DNA from: Heracleum sosnowskyi | Taxonomy: Eukaryota; Streptophyta; Magnoliopsida; Apiales; Apiaceae | Assembly (NCBI GenBank): GCA_030848705.1 | Contig: CM061243.1 | Coordinates: forward strand, 105,016,436 to 105,080,435 | DNA length: 64,000 bases | Direction of reading: 5' to 3' | Shown here: piece by piece, positions 34,686 through 47,026 of the stretch | Layout: each line of letters begins with the position of its first letter | Numbering within the stretch: the stretch's first letter is position 1 | Notes under the pieces: model-generated | Database searches by the model: none | Told to the model about the DNA's origin: nothing | Seen by the model: only the letters and a program-made list of their open reading frames with translations | Position numbers and translations under genes: made by a program

Positions 34686-37148
34686 ATGGTGAAGAAGGAT
34701 GCAGGTGTAAAGATACCAGTTCTAGATAAGGACAATTACTTTCACTGGAAAGTAAAAATGCATCTACATCTCATGTCTATGGATGAGAGATATGTAGACT
34801 GCATTGAGAAAGGTCCACACGTTCCCATGAAGTTTGCATCTAGAGTTGGACTGCCAGATGATGTTGAAGATGTAGAAATTCCAAAGCCTGTCTCAGAATG
34901 GACTATTGAAGATGTTGCAGAAATCCATAAAGATAAAAGAACCATGAACATTCTATTTAATGGTTTGGAGCAAGAGATGTTTGACAATGTTATCTACTGT
35001 ACAACTTCTAAAGAAGTATGGGACACTGTTAGAACACTCTGTGAAGGAACTGAGCAGGTAAGGGAGAACAAAATGCAACTCCTCATACAACAATATGAAC
35101 ACTTTCATTTTAAAGCTGGTGAAACCCTAAACGATACATTTAGTAGGTTTAAAAAGCTCTTGAATGGACTAAAGTTGTATGGGAGGATCTACCAAACCAA
35201 TGATTCAAACCTTAAATTTCTTAGAGCTCTTCCAAAAGAGTGGAAGCCTATGACTGTTTCTCTGAGAAACACTCAAGAATACAAAGACTATACTCTTGAA
35301 AGACTTTATGGAACCTTAAAGACATATGAGCTGGAAATGGAGCAAGATGAAGAAATTGAGAAGGTACAAAAGAAAGGTGGATCTATTGCATTGATTGCAT
35401 CTGTGAACCAACTGGAAGATGACAATGAAGAAGCTGCAAAAGCCACAACTAGTCGAGCTAGTTGTAGGAGTGATGTTAGCAAGGGTAAAGGCAAGATGAC
35501 AGAAGAAGAAGAAGAAGAACCAGCCAACTTGGATGACTTAGATGAGATTGATGAACACGTTGCTTTTCTTTCAAGAAAATTTTCTAAGTTCAAATTCAAG
35601 AGAAACTCAGAAGCAAGGCCACCAAGGAGAGACTTTCAACCTAGCAAAAATAATTGGGTTGAAAAGTCTAAATCTAAATGTTTCAACTGTGGAATGATTG
35701 GTCACTTTGCTGGAGATTGCAGAAAGCCCAAAGTTGAGAACGGCAACAGGAAATTTGAGCCTGTTGATTATAAAAAGAAATACTTTGAACTTCTCAAGCA
35801 AAAAGAAAAGGCTTTCATGTCTCAGGAGTATGATTGGGCTGGTAATGGTGAAGATTCAGATGATGATGTTGAGTATGTCAACTTGGCTCTAATGGCTAAC
35901 AATCATGAGAAGGAAGCAAGTTCCTCAAGCAACCAGGTAACAATTACTAATCTTTCTGAGCTTTTTAAAGAGGAATGCGATAGTACAGTTAATGAAATGT
36001 CTAATGTATTATATAATTTATGTGTTACTCTTAAATCACTTACCAAAGAGAACTCAAGAATTAAAGAGACTAATTTGCTCTTAAGTGATAGAAATGCCAT
36101 GTTAGAAGCACAACTCATTGAGTTTGAGAAAATGAGATGTGTCAGTAGGGATGTTAAGCAGGAACTTGAGAAAGTGTTAAAAAGGGAAGATATTCATAAA
36201 ACACAACTAGAAATAAAATAGAGAGTGATTGCAAAATGGAAAGATTCCAGGAATGTTGCTAGCAACATCATTAATGTTCAAGGTGTGGAATCTTTCTGTG
36301 AACAATCATGGAAAAAGAACAAAGAGAAGCTAGGGTATGCTGTTTAAACCTTAGAATCAGAAACAGAGTCAACAAACAACAATGGTCATTCGTTGAAGGT
36401 TGATACGTCAACGGAATGCATCATTTCGTTGACAGATGAACCATCAACCGATCATGTTGTTTCGTTGACAAAGGAAAAGAAAGAAGAACTCACTAGACTT
36501 AATATCAAGTATGGTCCTGTCACCAAGAACTTTGTTCAAGGTGAGTCTAGTAAATCAAAGAAAGTTGAGAAGCCTGTTGAGAGAGCTAATATAGGTCACT
36601 TTTCTAACAAGCAATTGAAAGACAAGTTAGAGAAAATTCAAGTTGAGGTTAAAGGCACTAAAAAGAATAACAGAAATGGCAAAGTAGGGATTAACAAACA
36701 TAACAATTACACACCTGATAAGTATGCTCCTAGAAAAACATGTGTTAATTGTGGTAGTGTTAGTCATTTATCTGCTAATTGCAAATCTGTTAAGAAGCAT
36801 ACTAATGTGAAAATGCCTAAACCTGCAATGAATACCTCTATGCCTGTTATGCCTAATATGTTTGCTCCATATGCACAATTTCAAAATCCATATGCTAGCA
36901 TGCCATTTGTGCCTAATCCATACATGAATTTGTTTAATGTGCCACAAATGCCATGGAATGTGAATAACATGTTTGTTCCTCCAATTATGCATGCCATGAA
37001 TGAAAATGTGAGCAACCCTCAGAAGTCAACACCAAAGGTAAAGGTTGATTTAACTTAATCTGAGCCCAAGGTGAAAAATGATGTGAAGAGTAAATCAAAG
37101 GCTAACAAAACAGGACCCAAGGAAACTTGGGTACCAAAATCAACTTGA
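34686..37148 (+). pseudogene. Element 2 gag, broken by premature stops
   Basis: Starts ATG GTG AAG (MVKKDAGVKIPVLDKDNYFH) 50 bases after the primer site. The frame runs to a TGA at 37146-37148 but is interrupted by TAG 36219-36221, TAA 36346-36348 and TAA 37056-37058. It holds a copia-type gag (UBN2-like) domain, an acidic linker, and zinc knuckles CFNCGMIGHFAGDC (about 35682) and CVNCGSVSHLSANC (about 36740). A coiled-coil-like stretch follows the first knuckle, and a Met/Pro/Asn-rich tail lies near 36810-37010. All three internal stops could come from Gln codons by C-to-T change. The nucleocapsid product would be truncated. Confidence 0.88.
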
Positions 37149-40100
37149 TTTGGTTTTATTGTGTGCAGGGAGACAAAAGGAATATTTGGTACTTGGATAG
37201 TGGTTGTTCAAGACACATGACTGGTGATTCTACCCCACTCACAGAGTTCCAGGAAAGAGCTGGCCCTTGTATTGCTTTTGGAGATGACATCAAAGGCTAC
37301 ACTAAGGGATATGGCTTGATTTCAAGAGAAAATGTCATCATTGATGAGGTTGCATTGGTGGATGGTCTAAAGCACAATTTGCTTAGTATCAGCCAACTTT
37401 GTGACAAAGGATTTTTAGTTACTTTTTCAAGAGAAGCATGTGTTGTTTCTAAAGGTGGAGACAACAATGTGGTAATGACTGGATTCAGAAGAGGGAATGT
37501 GTACATTGCTGACTTTAGTAGCACAAGTCCAGACACCATCACTTGTCTTTTCAACAAGGCAAGCAAGGATGAAAGTTGGCTATGGCACAAGAAATTGTCT
37601 CATTTGAATTTCAAGGTTATGAATGACTTGGTGAGGAAAGATCTTGCTAGAGGAATTCCACAGGTGGAATTCACCAAGGATGGTTTGTGTGATGTCTGTC
37701 AAAAAGGGAAACAAAAGAAGGCATCATTCAAAAGCAAGACAGAGTCATTAATTGTCCAACAGCTTGAGTTGCTTCATATGGATCTATTTGGCCCTGTAAA
37801 TGTCATGTCCATTTCAAAGAAGAAAAACTGTCTTGTGATTGTTGATGATTTTTCTAGATTTACATGGACTTTCTTTTTGCACTCCAAAGATGAGGCAAGT
37901 GAAATCATTATCAATCACATCAAGATGGTAAACAATCATTCTGATTTCAAAGTAAGAAGGATTAGGAGTGACAATGGGACAGAGTTCAAGAATTCAACTA
38001 TGAGATGTTCAGTGAGGAAAAATGGTATTTTGCATGAATTTTCAGCTGCAAGGACACCACAACAAAATGGTGTAGTTGAAAGGAAAAATAGAACACTTAT
38101 TGAAGCTGCAAGGACAATGCTAGATGAATCAAAGTTACCAACTTATTTTTGGGCTGAGGCAGTTAACACAGCTTGCTTCACTCAAAATATTTCTTTGATT
38201 AATCAAGCCAATGGAATGACCCCTTATCAACTTCTCAAAAGAAAGAAACCACTATTGGATTTTCTTCATGTCTTTGGATGCAAGTGCTTTGTTCTGAGAA
38301 ATCAAGCTGAGCATTTGGGGAAATTTGAAGCAAAGGCAGATGAAGCAATATTTGTGGGATATACAGCAGGGAAAGCTTATAGAGTCTATAATCTCAGAAC
38401 TAACATTGTTATGGAATCTGTACATGTTGTTTTTGATGATCTCAAAATTCAAGGTCTCTGTGATGAAGGGTTCCATGAAAGTCTTTCTTTTGAGAATGAG
38501 GAAGGAGATCAAGTGAATCATGTTAAGGCTATTGAGAAACAGCCTAAAGTTGTTGTGTCTAGCACGGATGAAAGCAGTAGTGAAGATGAAATTGCTGCAC
38601 TAAGATTGAAAAGAATAGCTGCTAGCAGACCAAATGGTCATTCCATTGACAGTCATGGTGGAGGATTCGTTGACATACAAAATGAGCATTTCGTTGACAG
38701 TCAAAATGGGCATTCCGTTGTCAGTCACAGAAATGCTTCTAGGAATGATCACTTAGGGACAACAAACTCAGGGGGAGTTTCTCAAGGACAAATATCTATT
38801 CAAAGCAATCATGATCATGAAGCTACATCTTCTAGAGCTAATCTACCTCCCTCAAGGAAATGGACCAAAGTTCATCCCTTTGAACTCATCATAGGTGATG
38901 TTTCTTCAAAAGTCCAAACTAGAAGAGCAACTCAAGAGAAATGTCTATATAGTAGCTTTCTGTCTCAAGATGAGCCAAAGAAAGTTGAGGATGCACTTCT
39001 AGATCCAGATTGGGTTTTAGCTATGCGAGAGGAGCTAAACCAATTTGAGAGAAACAAAGTTTGGAAGCTGGTGCCCAAGCCTAAGGACAGGAGTGTTATA
39101 GGCACAAAATGGGTGTTCAGAAACAAGATGGATGAAAATGGCATAGTCACAAGGAACAAAGCTAGATTGGTTGCTAAAGGCTACTCACAGGAAGAGGGAA
39201 TTGATTTTGATGAAACATTTGCTCCTGTTGCAAGACTAGAAGCAATAAGAATTTTCCTAGCCTATGCAGCCCATGCCAATTTTAAAGTCTATCAAATGGA
39301 TGTGAAGAGTGCTTTTCTAAATGGGGAATTGGAAGAGGAGGTATATGTGAGTCAACCCTCTGGTTTTGAAGATGATGATTTTCCAGAATATGTATACTTT
39401 CTCCTAAAAGCACTATATGGTTTGAAACAAGCACCTAAAGCCTGGTATGACACACTTTCACAGTTCCTTCTTGAGAATCACTTCACTAGAGTTACTGTAG
39501 ATAAAACTCTTTTTCATAGGATTGTGAATGGCTCTACTATATTTGTTCAAATTTATGTAGATGACATAATTTTTGGGTCTACAGATGAAAAACTTTGTCA
39601 AAAGTTTGCCAAGCTTATGCAAAGTAAATATGAAATGAGCATGATGGGAGAATTAACTTATTTCCTTGGTCTCCAAGTGAAACAAGTTAATGAAGGCATT
39701 TTCATTAGTCAAACAAAATATATTCATGATTTGTTAAAGAAATTTAACTTAATGGAATGCTCTCCTGCCAAAACTCCCATGCCTACTGCCACCAAACTTG
39801 AATTGAATACTAAGGAAAAATCTGTGGACATTTCAAGTTACAGAGGCATGGTTGGCTCACTTTTATATTTAACAGCTAGTAGACCTGATATTATGTTTGC
39901 TACATGTCTATGTGCTAGATTTCAGGCTGATCCTAGGGAATCCCATTTAGTTGTTATTAAAAGAATTTTCAGATATCTCAAAGGAACACCAAACCTTGGC
40001 ATTTGGTATCCTAGAGAATCTGGCTTTGAACTAATTGGTTATTCAGATGCAGATTATGCAGGATGTAAAATGGACAGGAAAAGCACAACTGGCACCTGTC

Positions 40101-40450
40101 AATTCCTAGGAAACAAGCTTGTGTCATGGTTTAGCAAGAAACAAAACTCAGTTTCTACCTCCACAGTTGAGGCTGAGTACATTGCAGATGGAAGTTGTTG
40201 TGCACGGATTTTATGGATGAAAAATCAACTACTTGATTATGGATTAAGAGTTGAGAAAATTCCTATTTTCTGTGACAACACTAGTGTCATTGCCATTACT
40301 GAGAATCCAGTGCAGCATTCAAGGACCAAGCACACTGACATCAAGTACCATTTCATTAGAGAACATGTTATGAATGGTACTGTGGAGTTATATTTTGTTC
40401 CGAGTGAACAACAACTTGCAAACATCTTTACCAAGCCACTTGATGAATCA

Positions 40451-40998
40451 TGTTAGGCCGAATACACAATATAATCAAGTATGTATGAGAATAACGGTAA
40501 TTAAGAACACTGTTTATGAATCAATAAACTGTATTTATATTAACAGCTTCTCTCTTTATGATGTTAATGAATCACAAATAGCTTCTAGGTTACAAGAATA
40601 ATATATCAATATTCGCGCGTCCCTTCTAGGGATAACCTATCTGTGTTTATATAGTACACAGCTACATACAATCCTTATCTAATTGATATTCCTACAAGTT
40701 AGCTATACAAAACTTATCAATTAAGGATTGCTTCTTATCTTCTATTCCGTTTCCTTAGCTGTATCAATATATTCTGCTTCTTTCCATCTTCAGAATAAAT
40801 TGCTTCTAGAATCTTCAATTCAGCACCGACAGCTAATTCAACTATCACCCTGTCAGACTTTAAATAAACTCTGACCGGCTTCAATTAAACTCTTCACCCT
40901 GTCAGAGTTTAACTAAACTCTGACTGGCTTCTGATAAACTCTTGTCAGTACCTGTTGCTTAAACACTGATAAACAAACATTAGCAATTATATCTAACA
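40451..40998 (-). repeat. Element 3, 3' LTR
   Basis: Plus-strand text runs TGTTAGGCCG to TATCTAACA. It holds an inverted repeat TCAGAGTTTA-AC-TAAACTCTGA at 40902-40923 made of the family's recurrent word in both orientations. Confidence 0.96.
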
Positions 40999-41010
40999 AT
41001 CTCCCCCAAC
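40999..41010 (-). promoter_or_regulatory. Element 3 polypurine tract
   Basis: Minus strand GTTGGGGGAGAT directly abuts the 3' LTR. Confidence 0.9.
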
Positions 41011-41161
41011 TTGTTCATAATAAAATGTACAAGTTAAACATATAATTGATGATGTCAAAACCATTTAACAAATGCAGTGTTTAACATATAACAGAGTTTG
41101 ATTTAAAACAGAGTTTAAATTTGACTTAGAATAGAAAATATTAAAAACTTATAGTCAGACT
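41011..41161 (-). other. Element 3 leader to the polypurine tract
   Basis: Short non-coding stretch between the third ORF stop and the polypurine tract, containing CAGAGTTT words (near 41093 and 41110). Confidence 0.5.
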
Positions 41162-44100
41162 TTACTTGACTTCTTCAATATCAGGTACAGTCCTGAGATA
41201 ATCAATCAGCAGTCTTCTCTCAGCATTCTCAAGTTCAGCTATCATAATCTCTTTCAGCTCCTTATACTCTGGATCTCCTTCACCAGTTTGATATATGGCA
41301 GCCCTCAGAGAATAAATACTGTTCTTCTTCATGTCATTTCCTAACCGAATGTACTGAGCTTTATCTGACTCTAAGTTGAATTCTAAGACTTTTATTCCAA
41401 GTGCAGTTGTAAATCTAGCACTGTTTTTCTTCATCTTCACCAACTTTCCAGCATGATCTCTATACTTTGGAGTATAAGTATTTGAGACTTCTCCTCCTCC
41501 AAGCATCACTTTTGATCTCAGCATCTTTTCTCTTAAGATTTGAGCAACATTATGGGTATGTCTGTTCTTAACTTTCAACAGATAAAGTACATATTCAAGT
41601 TCTTCCCATGATTTGAGATTTACATCAGATTCTCCAACTCTATAAACACTTCCATCACTCATGAAGTATAACAGAAACTACTTCTTCAAGACTCTGTGAA
41701 AAATCAACTGAACAGATTCTAACTTATCAAGATTTTCTTGTATATCCCTAATACCAGATCCTGCCAGTGAAATATTGTCTTGAGATCTGTTATTTATTCT
41801 CTTCTCCCTATGTGAACCTAAACCAGACTTATCATAAGATTCTTTTCCAAGTACAGTCCTGGTTTGAGAAAAATCCACAGGTTGAAGTGTCAGAGTTTCA
41901 GAGAGTACAGGTCTTAAGAAACCTTTGAGTTGAGGAGCTAGCTGAGTTTGCACAGCTTGAGCCTTGTCAGAGGCTGGCTTATCTTCAATAGTATCATCAA
42001 CTTGAGCAGCGTCAGAGGTTGAGTTTGCTAATCTTGTTTCAACTTGAGCAATGTCAGAGGTTGAATAAATTTTCTTAGGTAACTGTTCTTCTTCTACCAG
42101 TTTACCTTTTCCTTTGTCAGCATTTTTAATCACAGGCCTCCTTGAGTACTGTAAACTCTGATCAGAGTTTACATTCTCTTTGATAACAATTCCTTTTTCT
42201 TTCTTTCTAGGAGCCTTGATTTCCTTCTTCTTGTAGATTCCAGCTTTAAGATTCTTCTTGTGTTCTTCAGCAAGCATTTGCTCTTCAGCTTGGATATCTT
42301 CAATTGTAACATCTTTTCCATGCTCTTTAATAAAGATTCTAGCAGCAATCTCTTCATCAGTAGATGGGTTAGCTGAAACAACTAAACTTTTGTTGAGTTT
42401 TGAAGTTGATTGACCACCAGAAGTAGATTGACCACCAGAGTTTATTACACGTTTTTGCCTTTGAGCAGAAATCCTTCTTTCATTTCCTCTGCTTCCCCCA
42501 TCAGTAGAATCATCCTTCCGTCTCAGAGTTTGAGTAGCTTTGCATTTGTCTTTAAGTATACTCTCCCCCTTTTTGACATCATCAGAAAGTAGTACTGATG
42601 TCAGCAATTCAAGCGCAGTAGAAATGGAAGTCAGTTGAGCAGACATAGCATTCTGGTTGTCCTCAACTGTCCTAAGCCTCTTCTTGATTTCTTCAGAATC
42701 CCTGGCTTGCTGCTTGAACATGGCATAGTAAGAAGTTCTGTCAGCCTTTAAAGTAATATCCCTCAGACTTACTTCATTCCTCAATTTTGTAAGCATCTGT
42801 TGATTCTCATCAAATCTATTATTGAGAGATTTGACTTGAATAACAGTGGCCTGTAAGCTCGTAAGGACATCAGGATTTGTAATCTTCTTAACAGAATCAG
42901 ATAGAAAATCTGCAGCCCGTTGGGCTGGAAAGACACAATCTGCATTAGCCCATGCATTGTAGTACATATTCTGAAAATGATCAGAAGCAGCCCTTTGAAC
43001 TTCCCTCTCTTCAGTAGAATTTGCTTGAATATCAGAAACTTCCACTTGAATATCAGAGTTTGAATGAGCAGGACTAGCTTCAGCATTGTCATCCTCTCTG
43101 TGAATATCTTCAAGCACATTTTCAGCAGTGATTTCATCAATTAACTGTGCAGTGGCATCAGGTACTTGATCTGCTACAGTTTGAGGAACATCAGAGTTTG
43201 CTGGAGCAGTAACCTCTGCTTCTCTCTGAACAATCTCAACAACTGATTGTTGCAAAGCTTCAAGTAAAACAATATCCTCATGATCATTATCTGTTGCATC
43301 AGCATGTACAGCAACAGCTTCTGGAACTGGATCAACTCTAATCTGATCAACTTCCTCACCTTTCTCAAAATCAAGAGAAATGATTTCTGTGTGAGAAGCA
43401 ATAGGTTCTACTAATTCAGTAGTAGCTTGATCAGCTTCCAGTACAGTATCTTCATGATCCACAATCCTGCTGTCAGAGTATGCAGCAGCTTCCTCAACTA
43501 CATCATCAGCTTTTGATGTAGGAGCTTCTGGTTCAAAATCCATCAGAATAGGTTCAGGATTTGCAGCATCCTCAGCAGTTAGAATATCCTCCTCAACAAT
43601 TGCAGGAGTACGTGAAGGTACATTTGTAATCACAATCTCCTCATTCTCTGATGTAGGAGCTTCAGTGTCTTCAGGTTCTTTGTCCATATTGGCAATGATA
43701 TCACCAAAAAGTTGATCAGCAACTAGTCTTCTCTTTCTCTGATGAAGAGTCTCTTCATCAGCTTCAGTTTCTGAGTCTACATTAGAATCAGCAGCAACAG
43801 ACTTGGCCCTTTGGGCTCGCCTTTTCTTCATTCTTTTTCTCTGAGGCACAGCATCAACATTTGATGCCTCAGCTTCAGTTTGTTGCAAACCAGACTTAAC
43901 TGCTCGAACTTTGGATCTCTTTGACCTCTGTGGTGGAGACACAGAAGGTCCAGCGTCAGCAGTTGATACTTGTTGTTGTTGTAAGTTGTCAAGAAATTGT
44001 TGCACTGATGCAGGCAACAGTAAAGGACCAACTTCTCCTTTCTTGTTGTCCTTGTTGATAAGGTCAGAAAATATATGTTTGTGCAGTTTAAACGAAAGTA

Positions 44101-44779
44101 TAACATCATCCTCTTCTATCTCAACATTTGGGCAGCAAAAATTGAATATCAATTGACAAAACCTAGAGAAATAAACAACATTTCTATTCTCTAGCATTTT
44201 CTCACCAATATTAGTTAGAACTAATCTAGCAACATCAAAATGACTGCCATAGAGAAGAGAATACCCGATCTGTAGACTATCCGTGGGAATCGCATCCCAA
44301 TTGGTACACTTCTTTCCAAAAGCCCGAGTAATGCAATCGAAAAAGAAACTCCACTCCTTGCGCAAAAATGGCCTTTTGAGTTGACCTATCTTTGTCAAAG
44401 GTCCAGTGTAGCCTATCTCGTTCATCATTCTGACGAGCTCAGAGTCTCCAACAGAGATTGTGAATGCATTGAAATCTTCAAGACCCAAAGCATCACGAAC
44501 AGTAGTAGGAGTAACAACAAAATCATCTCCTTGAAACTCAAAAATTATAGATGGCGATCCAGACTCTCCTCCATTATCATAAGTACCTGTCTGCCAAAAA
44601 GTTCGAATTTGAGTCACAGACAGCTTCGATGGTGCAGTTAGAGCAGTACCGATATCAGAGTGTAGCAAGAACCTCTGAATCAAATGAAACGCCTCCGGTG
44701 CGTTCTCATTTGCTACAGGTGCAGAATAATTGTTGGGAACAAATTCTAATTCAGAAGCAATAAACGCTGTAGTTGCCAT
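41162..44779 (-). pseudogene. Element 3 third ORF (post-pol), one amber codon
   Basis: A single frame of 1206 codons from ATG at 44779, broken only by TAG at 41678-41680; after it the same frame continues to the stop at 41162. The N-terminal 240 residues are globular (MATTAFIASELEFVPNN; KTxFLRKEWSFFFDCITRAF-like core; GYSLLYG), resembling proteins often annotated as putative plant transposon proteins. The middle is acidic and repetitive. A coiled coil lies around residues 640-750, followed by a Lys-rich part with SDxAQV repeats. The last 160 residues (MSDGSVYRVGESDVN onward; KYRDHAGK, VLEFNLESDKA, YLRTVPDIEEVK) form a second conserved block. No signal peptide or membrane segment is visible, so it is not an obvious envelope protein. 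Its function is unknown. Confidence 0.82.
42561..42574 (-). promoter_or_regulatory. Internal polypurine tract within third ORF, element 3
   Basis: Minus strand AAAAAGGGGGAGAG, the same sequence as in element 4 at 63195-63208. It resembles the extra polypurine tracts reported for Sireviruses. Confidence 0.55.
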
Positions 44780-45264
44780 TTGTAAGATTTGAAAATAAGA
44801 AGAACTGGGCTTTGAAAGTGTTTGAGTGTTTGTGTGTGAGTAAAAGCTTATGAAAAGATGAGGTGCGTAAAAGATTGAATCGTGTGTATGTAGTGTATTA
44901 AATAATAACTGTAAAGATTAGAAGTATGTTAGTGGGACAGATGTCAGACGTGGATACGCTGACAGCTGTATCGAACAACTTCCAATACACACGTGCAGAC
45001 GTGAAAACACCTGTCATCACATATAACACTCAAAATATCCGCTTAAAAGAAAAAAAATTAATAATAAGAAAATTATCAATTTTAATAATAAAGTACAAAG
45101 GAGCTCAATAGTCAGAATAATAATGACTGTCTTGAAACTCCGCACCTTATTATCCCAAGCGCTTCGATTCAAGAAAAAAAAACCTTTCAGCTACCTTGTT
45201 GAATGCTTTAAAACCCCAAGCATTTTCACAACAGGCTTCATATCTTAAAATTACCATACACCAA
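44780..45264 (-). other. Spacer between third ORF and the antisense ORF
   Basis: 44780-45040 aligns with element 4 (about 60800-61098), including the leader of the third ORF. From about 45045 the sequence has no counterpart in element 4. The plus strand here would be the 5' flank of the antisense ORF. Confidence 0.5.
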
Positions 45265-45657
45265 ATGGCAGGAACCTTTGAATTCATGGATGTAGAATCA
45301 TTCGTGAACATGAACTGGCAGCAACAAGCTAACTATATCATAGATGAGTTTCTTGTTCTGTCTTTTCTGAATGATGAAGGTCTTATAGCAGATGATGAAA
45401 TAGCGGAAGGACCGATCTCTAATCCTTATGTGCACATCATCCGTCCCGGTCCATATGATGTGCCCATCCTGGCAGACGATCATACTATGGAGATTTGTAT
45501 GATGCTCTTCCAGCAGAGCTTCCTGATGGGTACTGAGGAGACAATCTTCTTGGAATCCTGCAAGCTGCAAAGCAGAAAAAGAATCCAGGAAGATGATGAT
45601 GATGATTCATCTTCAGGATGTTGTCAAGCAATCCCAGATGGTATAATGATCAGTTAA
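45265..45657 (+). CDS. Antisense ORF carried by element 3, unknown protein
   Basis: 130 codons on the strand opposite to the element, from ATG in CCAAATGGCAGG to TAA. The frame is open 23 codons further upstream, but the ATG at 45265 has the better context (A at -3, G at +4). The protein begins MAGTFEFMDVESFVNMNW, is acidic with hydrophobic Phe/Leu/Ile-rich middle parts, and ends with an EDDDDDSSSG stretch. There is no signal peptide, membrane segment or known motif. A possible poly(A) signal AATAAA lies at 45939-45944. The surrounding 0.94 kb (about 45045-45985) is absent from element 4, so this is either a captured host segment or an ancestral feature lost there. It may be non-coding; I recognise no family. 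Confidence 0.4.
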   Translation: MAGTFEFMDVESFVNMNWQQQANYIIDEFLVLSFLNDEGLIADDEIAEGPISNPYVHIIRPGPYDVPILADDHTMEICMMLFQQSFLMGTEETIFLESCKLQSRKRIQEDDDDDSSSGCCQAIPDGIMIS

Positions 45658-47026
45658 ACAACTGGGTAGCGATCATCAGAAGTAGTAGAGCACAATAACT
45701 TCTGGCTCTAGCTCTTCTGCTTCAGATGTAGCATTCAGATACTTGTCCTGGTTAAATAGATCTTTTCTTTTGTAACCATAGTGATTAGTATGTACCAGAA
45801 AGTTTAGCTAAACATGAGTATGAAATAGTCTGAATGTAAATTTGAATCAATTAATGAAAAAAATTTGTTTCTTTACATATCAGTATTATCGATTTTGCAT
45901 AGTAATTGTAAAGTGAAAGAAATGATATCACTTTAAACAATAAACTAACATACGCAGCAGCATTCCGAATCACTATCAGGACTTATCAAACACACTCTTT
46001 CTTTTCTCCGTTCAATCATACTTTTTCCGAAAAACAAATGGCTAAACTCAAAAATTATAACATGTCTGAAACAAATAGATTATTTTAACCATCAGAGATT
46101 AAAACAAAGTAACCTCGGCGTATTTCACACAATACATCAGTGTTTACCATTTGTCCTTCTTTGTCAATAAACACTTTTCTCAATCTGTACAGTTGTGAAA
46201 ATATGTGTGTGTAGTAGCAGAGTTTACCGAAATCAATATTTAGATCATCTCAAAGTGCATAAAATCCACAAACTAAAGTAGTAAAAACTGGTTGCCTAAA
46301 CTCTCATAGACACTGATTTTTCTATCTAAACTCTGTATTACTGATATCCTTTCATTTGGATATGTCTTTTATTTTTCACCCCCTTTTTTTTTTTTTTTTT
46401 TTTTTTTCCCAGTAATCAGTGGTTGGCACTAGTCACCAAAAATCAAAGATTTTAGCCCTTATTTCATACAATAAGTTCCTGGATCTTCCTAGGCACAACA
46501 TGATCTCAAAGGAATTTGTGCTCTGTTTGGCATCTTTTGATGAGAGGGTGAATTATTTGCATTAAATAATCAGAGTTTAGACTTTTCATCAGTAATTATA
46601 ATTAACTTATGAGAGAAGATGCAAACAGCTAATACAGACTCAGTGTATAGGATCAATAAACTAAGAGATGCTATAAATATAGAGACAGTATCATGCTGTG
46701 TTAGCTTACTGCACATATTTGAGATCAGAATCTATCAACTCTTAAGGATTCACAATTACTTACTGAGAATTATGCTTCATACAAATTTCTTCATTGGTCC
46801 AAATGTTTCAGACAAAATTACAATCAGAGTATAACATTAAACTGTAACTATCAGAGTATGACCAACAGAGTTTACCATCAGAGCTTACTTTCAGTGTATG
46901 ACAGACACTTCACAGATTTTATCATCAGAGTTTAACATGCTGGTTCACATAACAGTTAACATGTGCAAGGAATCATGAGCATTTAAACAATCAAACATAG
47001 ATAGATTTTGAGTCTAACCCGTATCT
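45658..47026 (-). other. Element 3 spacer between pol and antisense ORF
   Basis: 45986-47026 aligns with the post-pol spacer of element 4 (59688-60735). It contains many CAGAGTTT/CAGAGTAT words (46571, 46825-46930) and a run of 24 T at 46384-46407 next to CACCCCC (minus strand AAGGGGGTGAAAAATAAAAG). At the homologous spot element 4 has (AAT)n(AT)n. Confidence 0.6.

Noticed and set aside
34418..34729. Open frame across the element 2 LTR end and primer site
   Set aside because: It spans the LTR border and primer site, so it is a chance frame; gag begins at 34686 in another frame.
41162..44779. Third ORF as a retroviral-type envelope
   Set aside because: No signal peptide, furin-like site or membrane helix is visible despite its post-pol position.
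45196..45264. Upstream ATG of the antisense ORF
   Set aside because: The ATG at 45265 has a better start context, and the upstream 23 codons look like leader sequence; kept only as an alternative.
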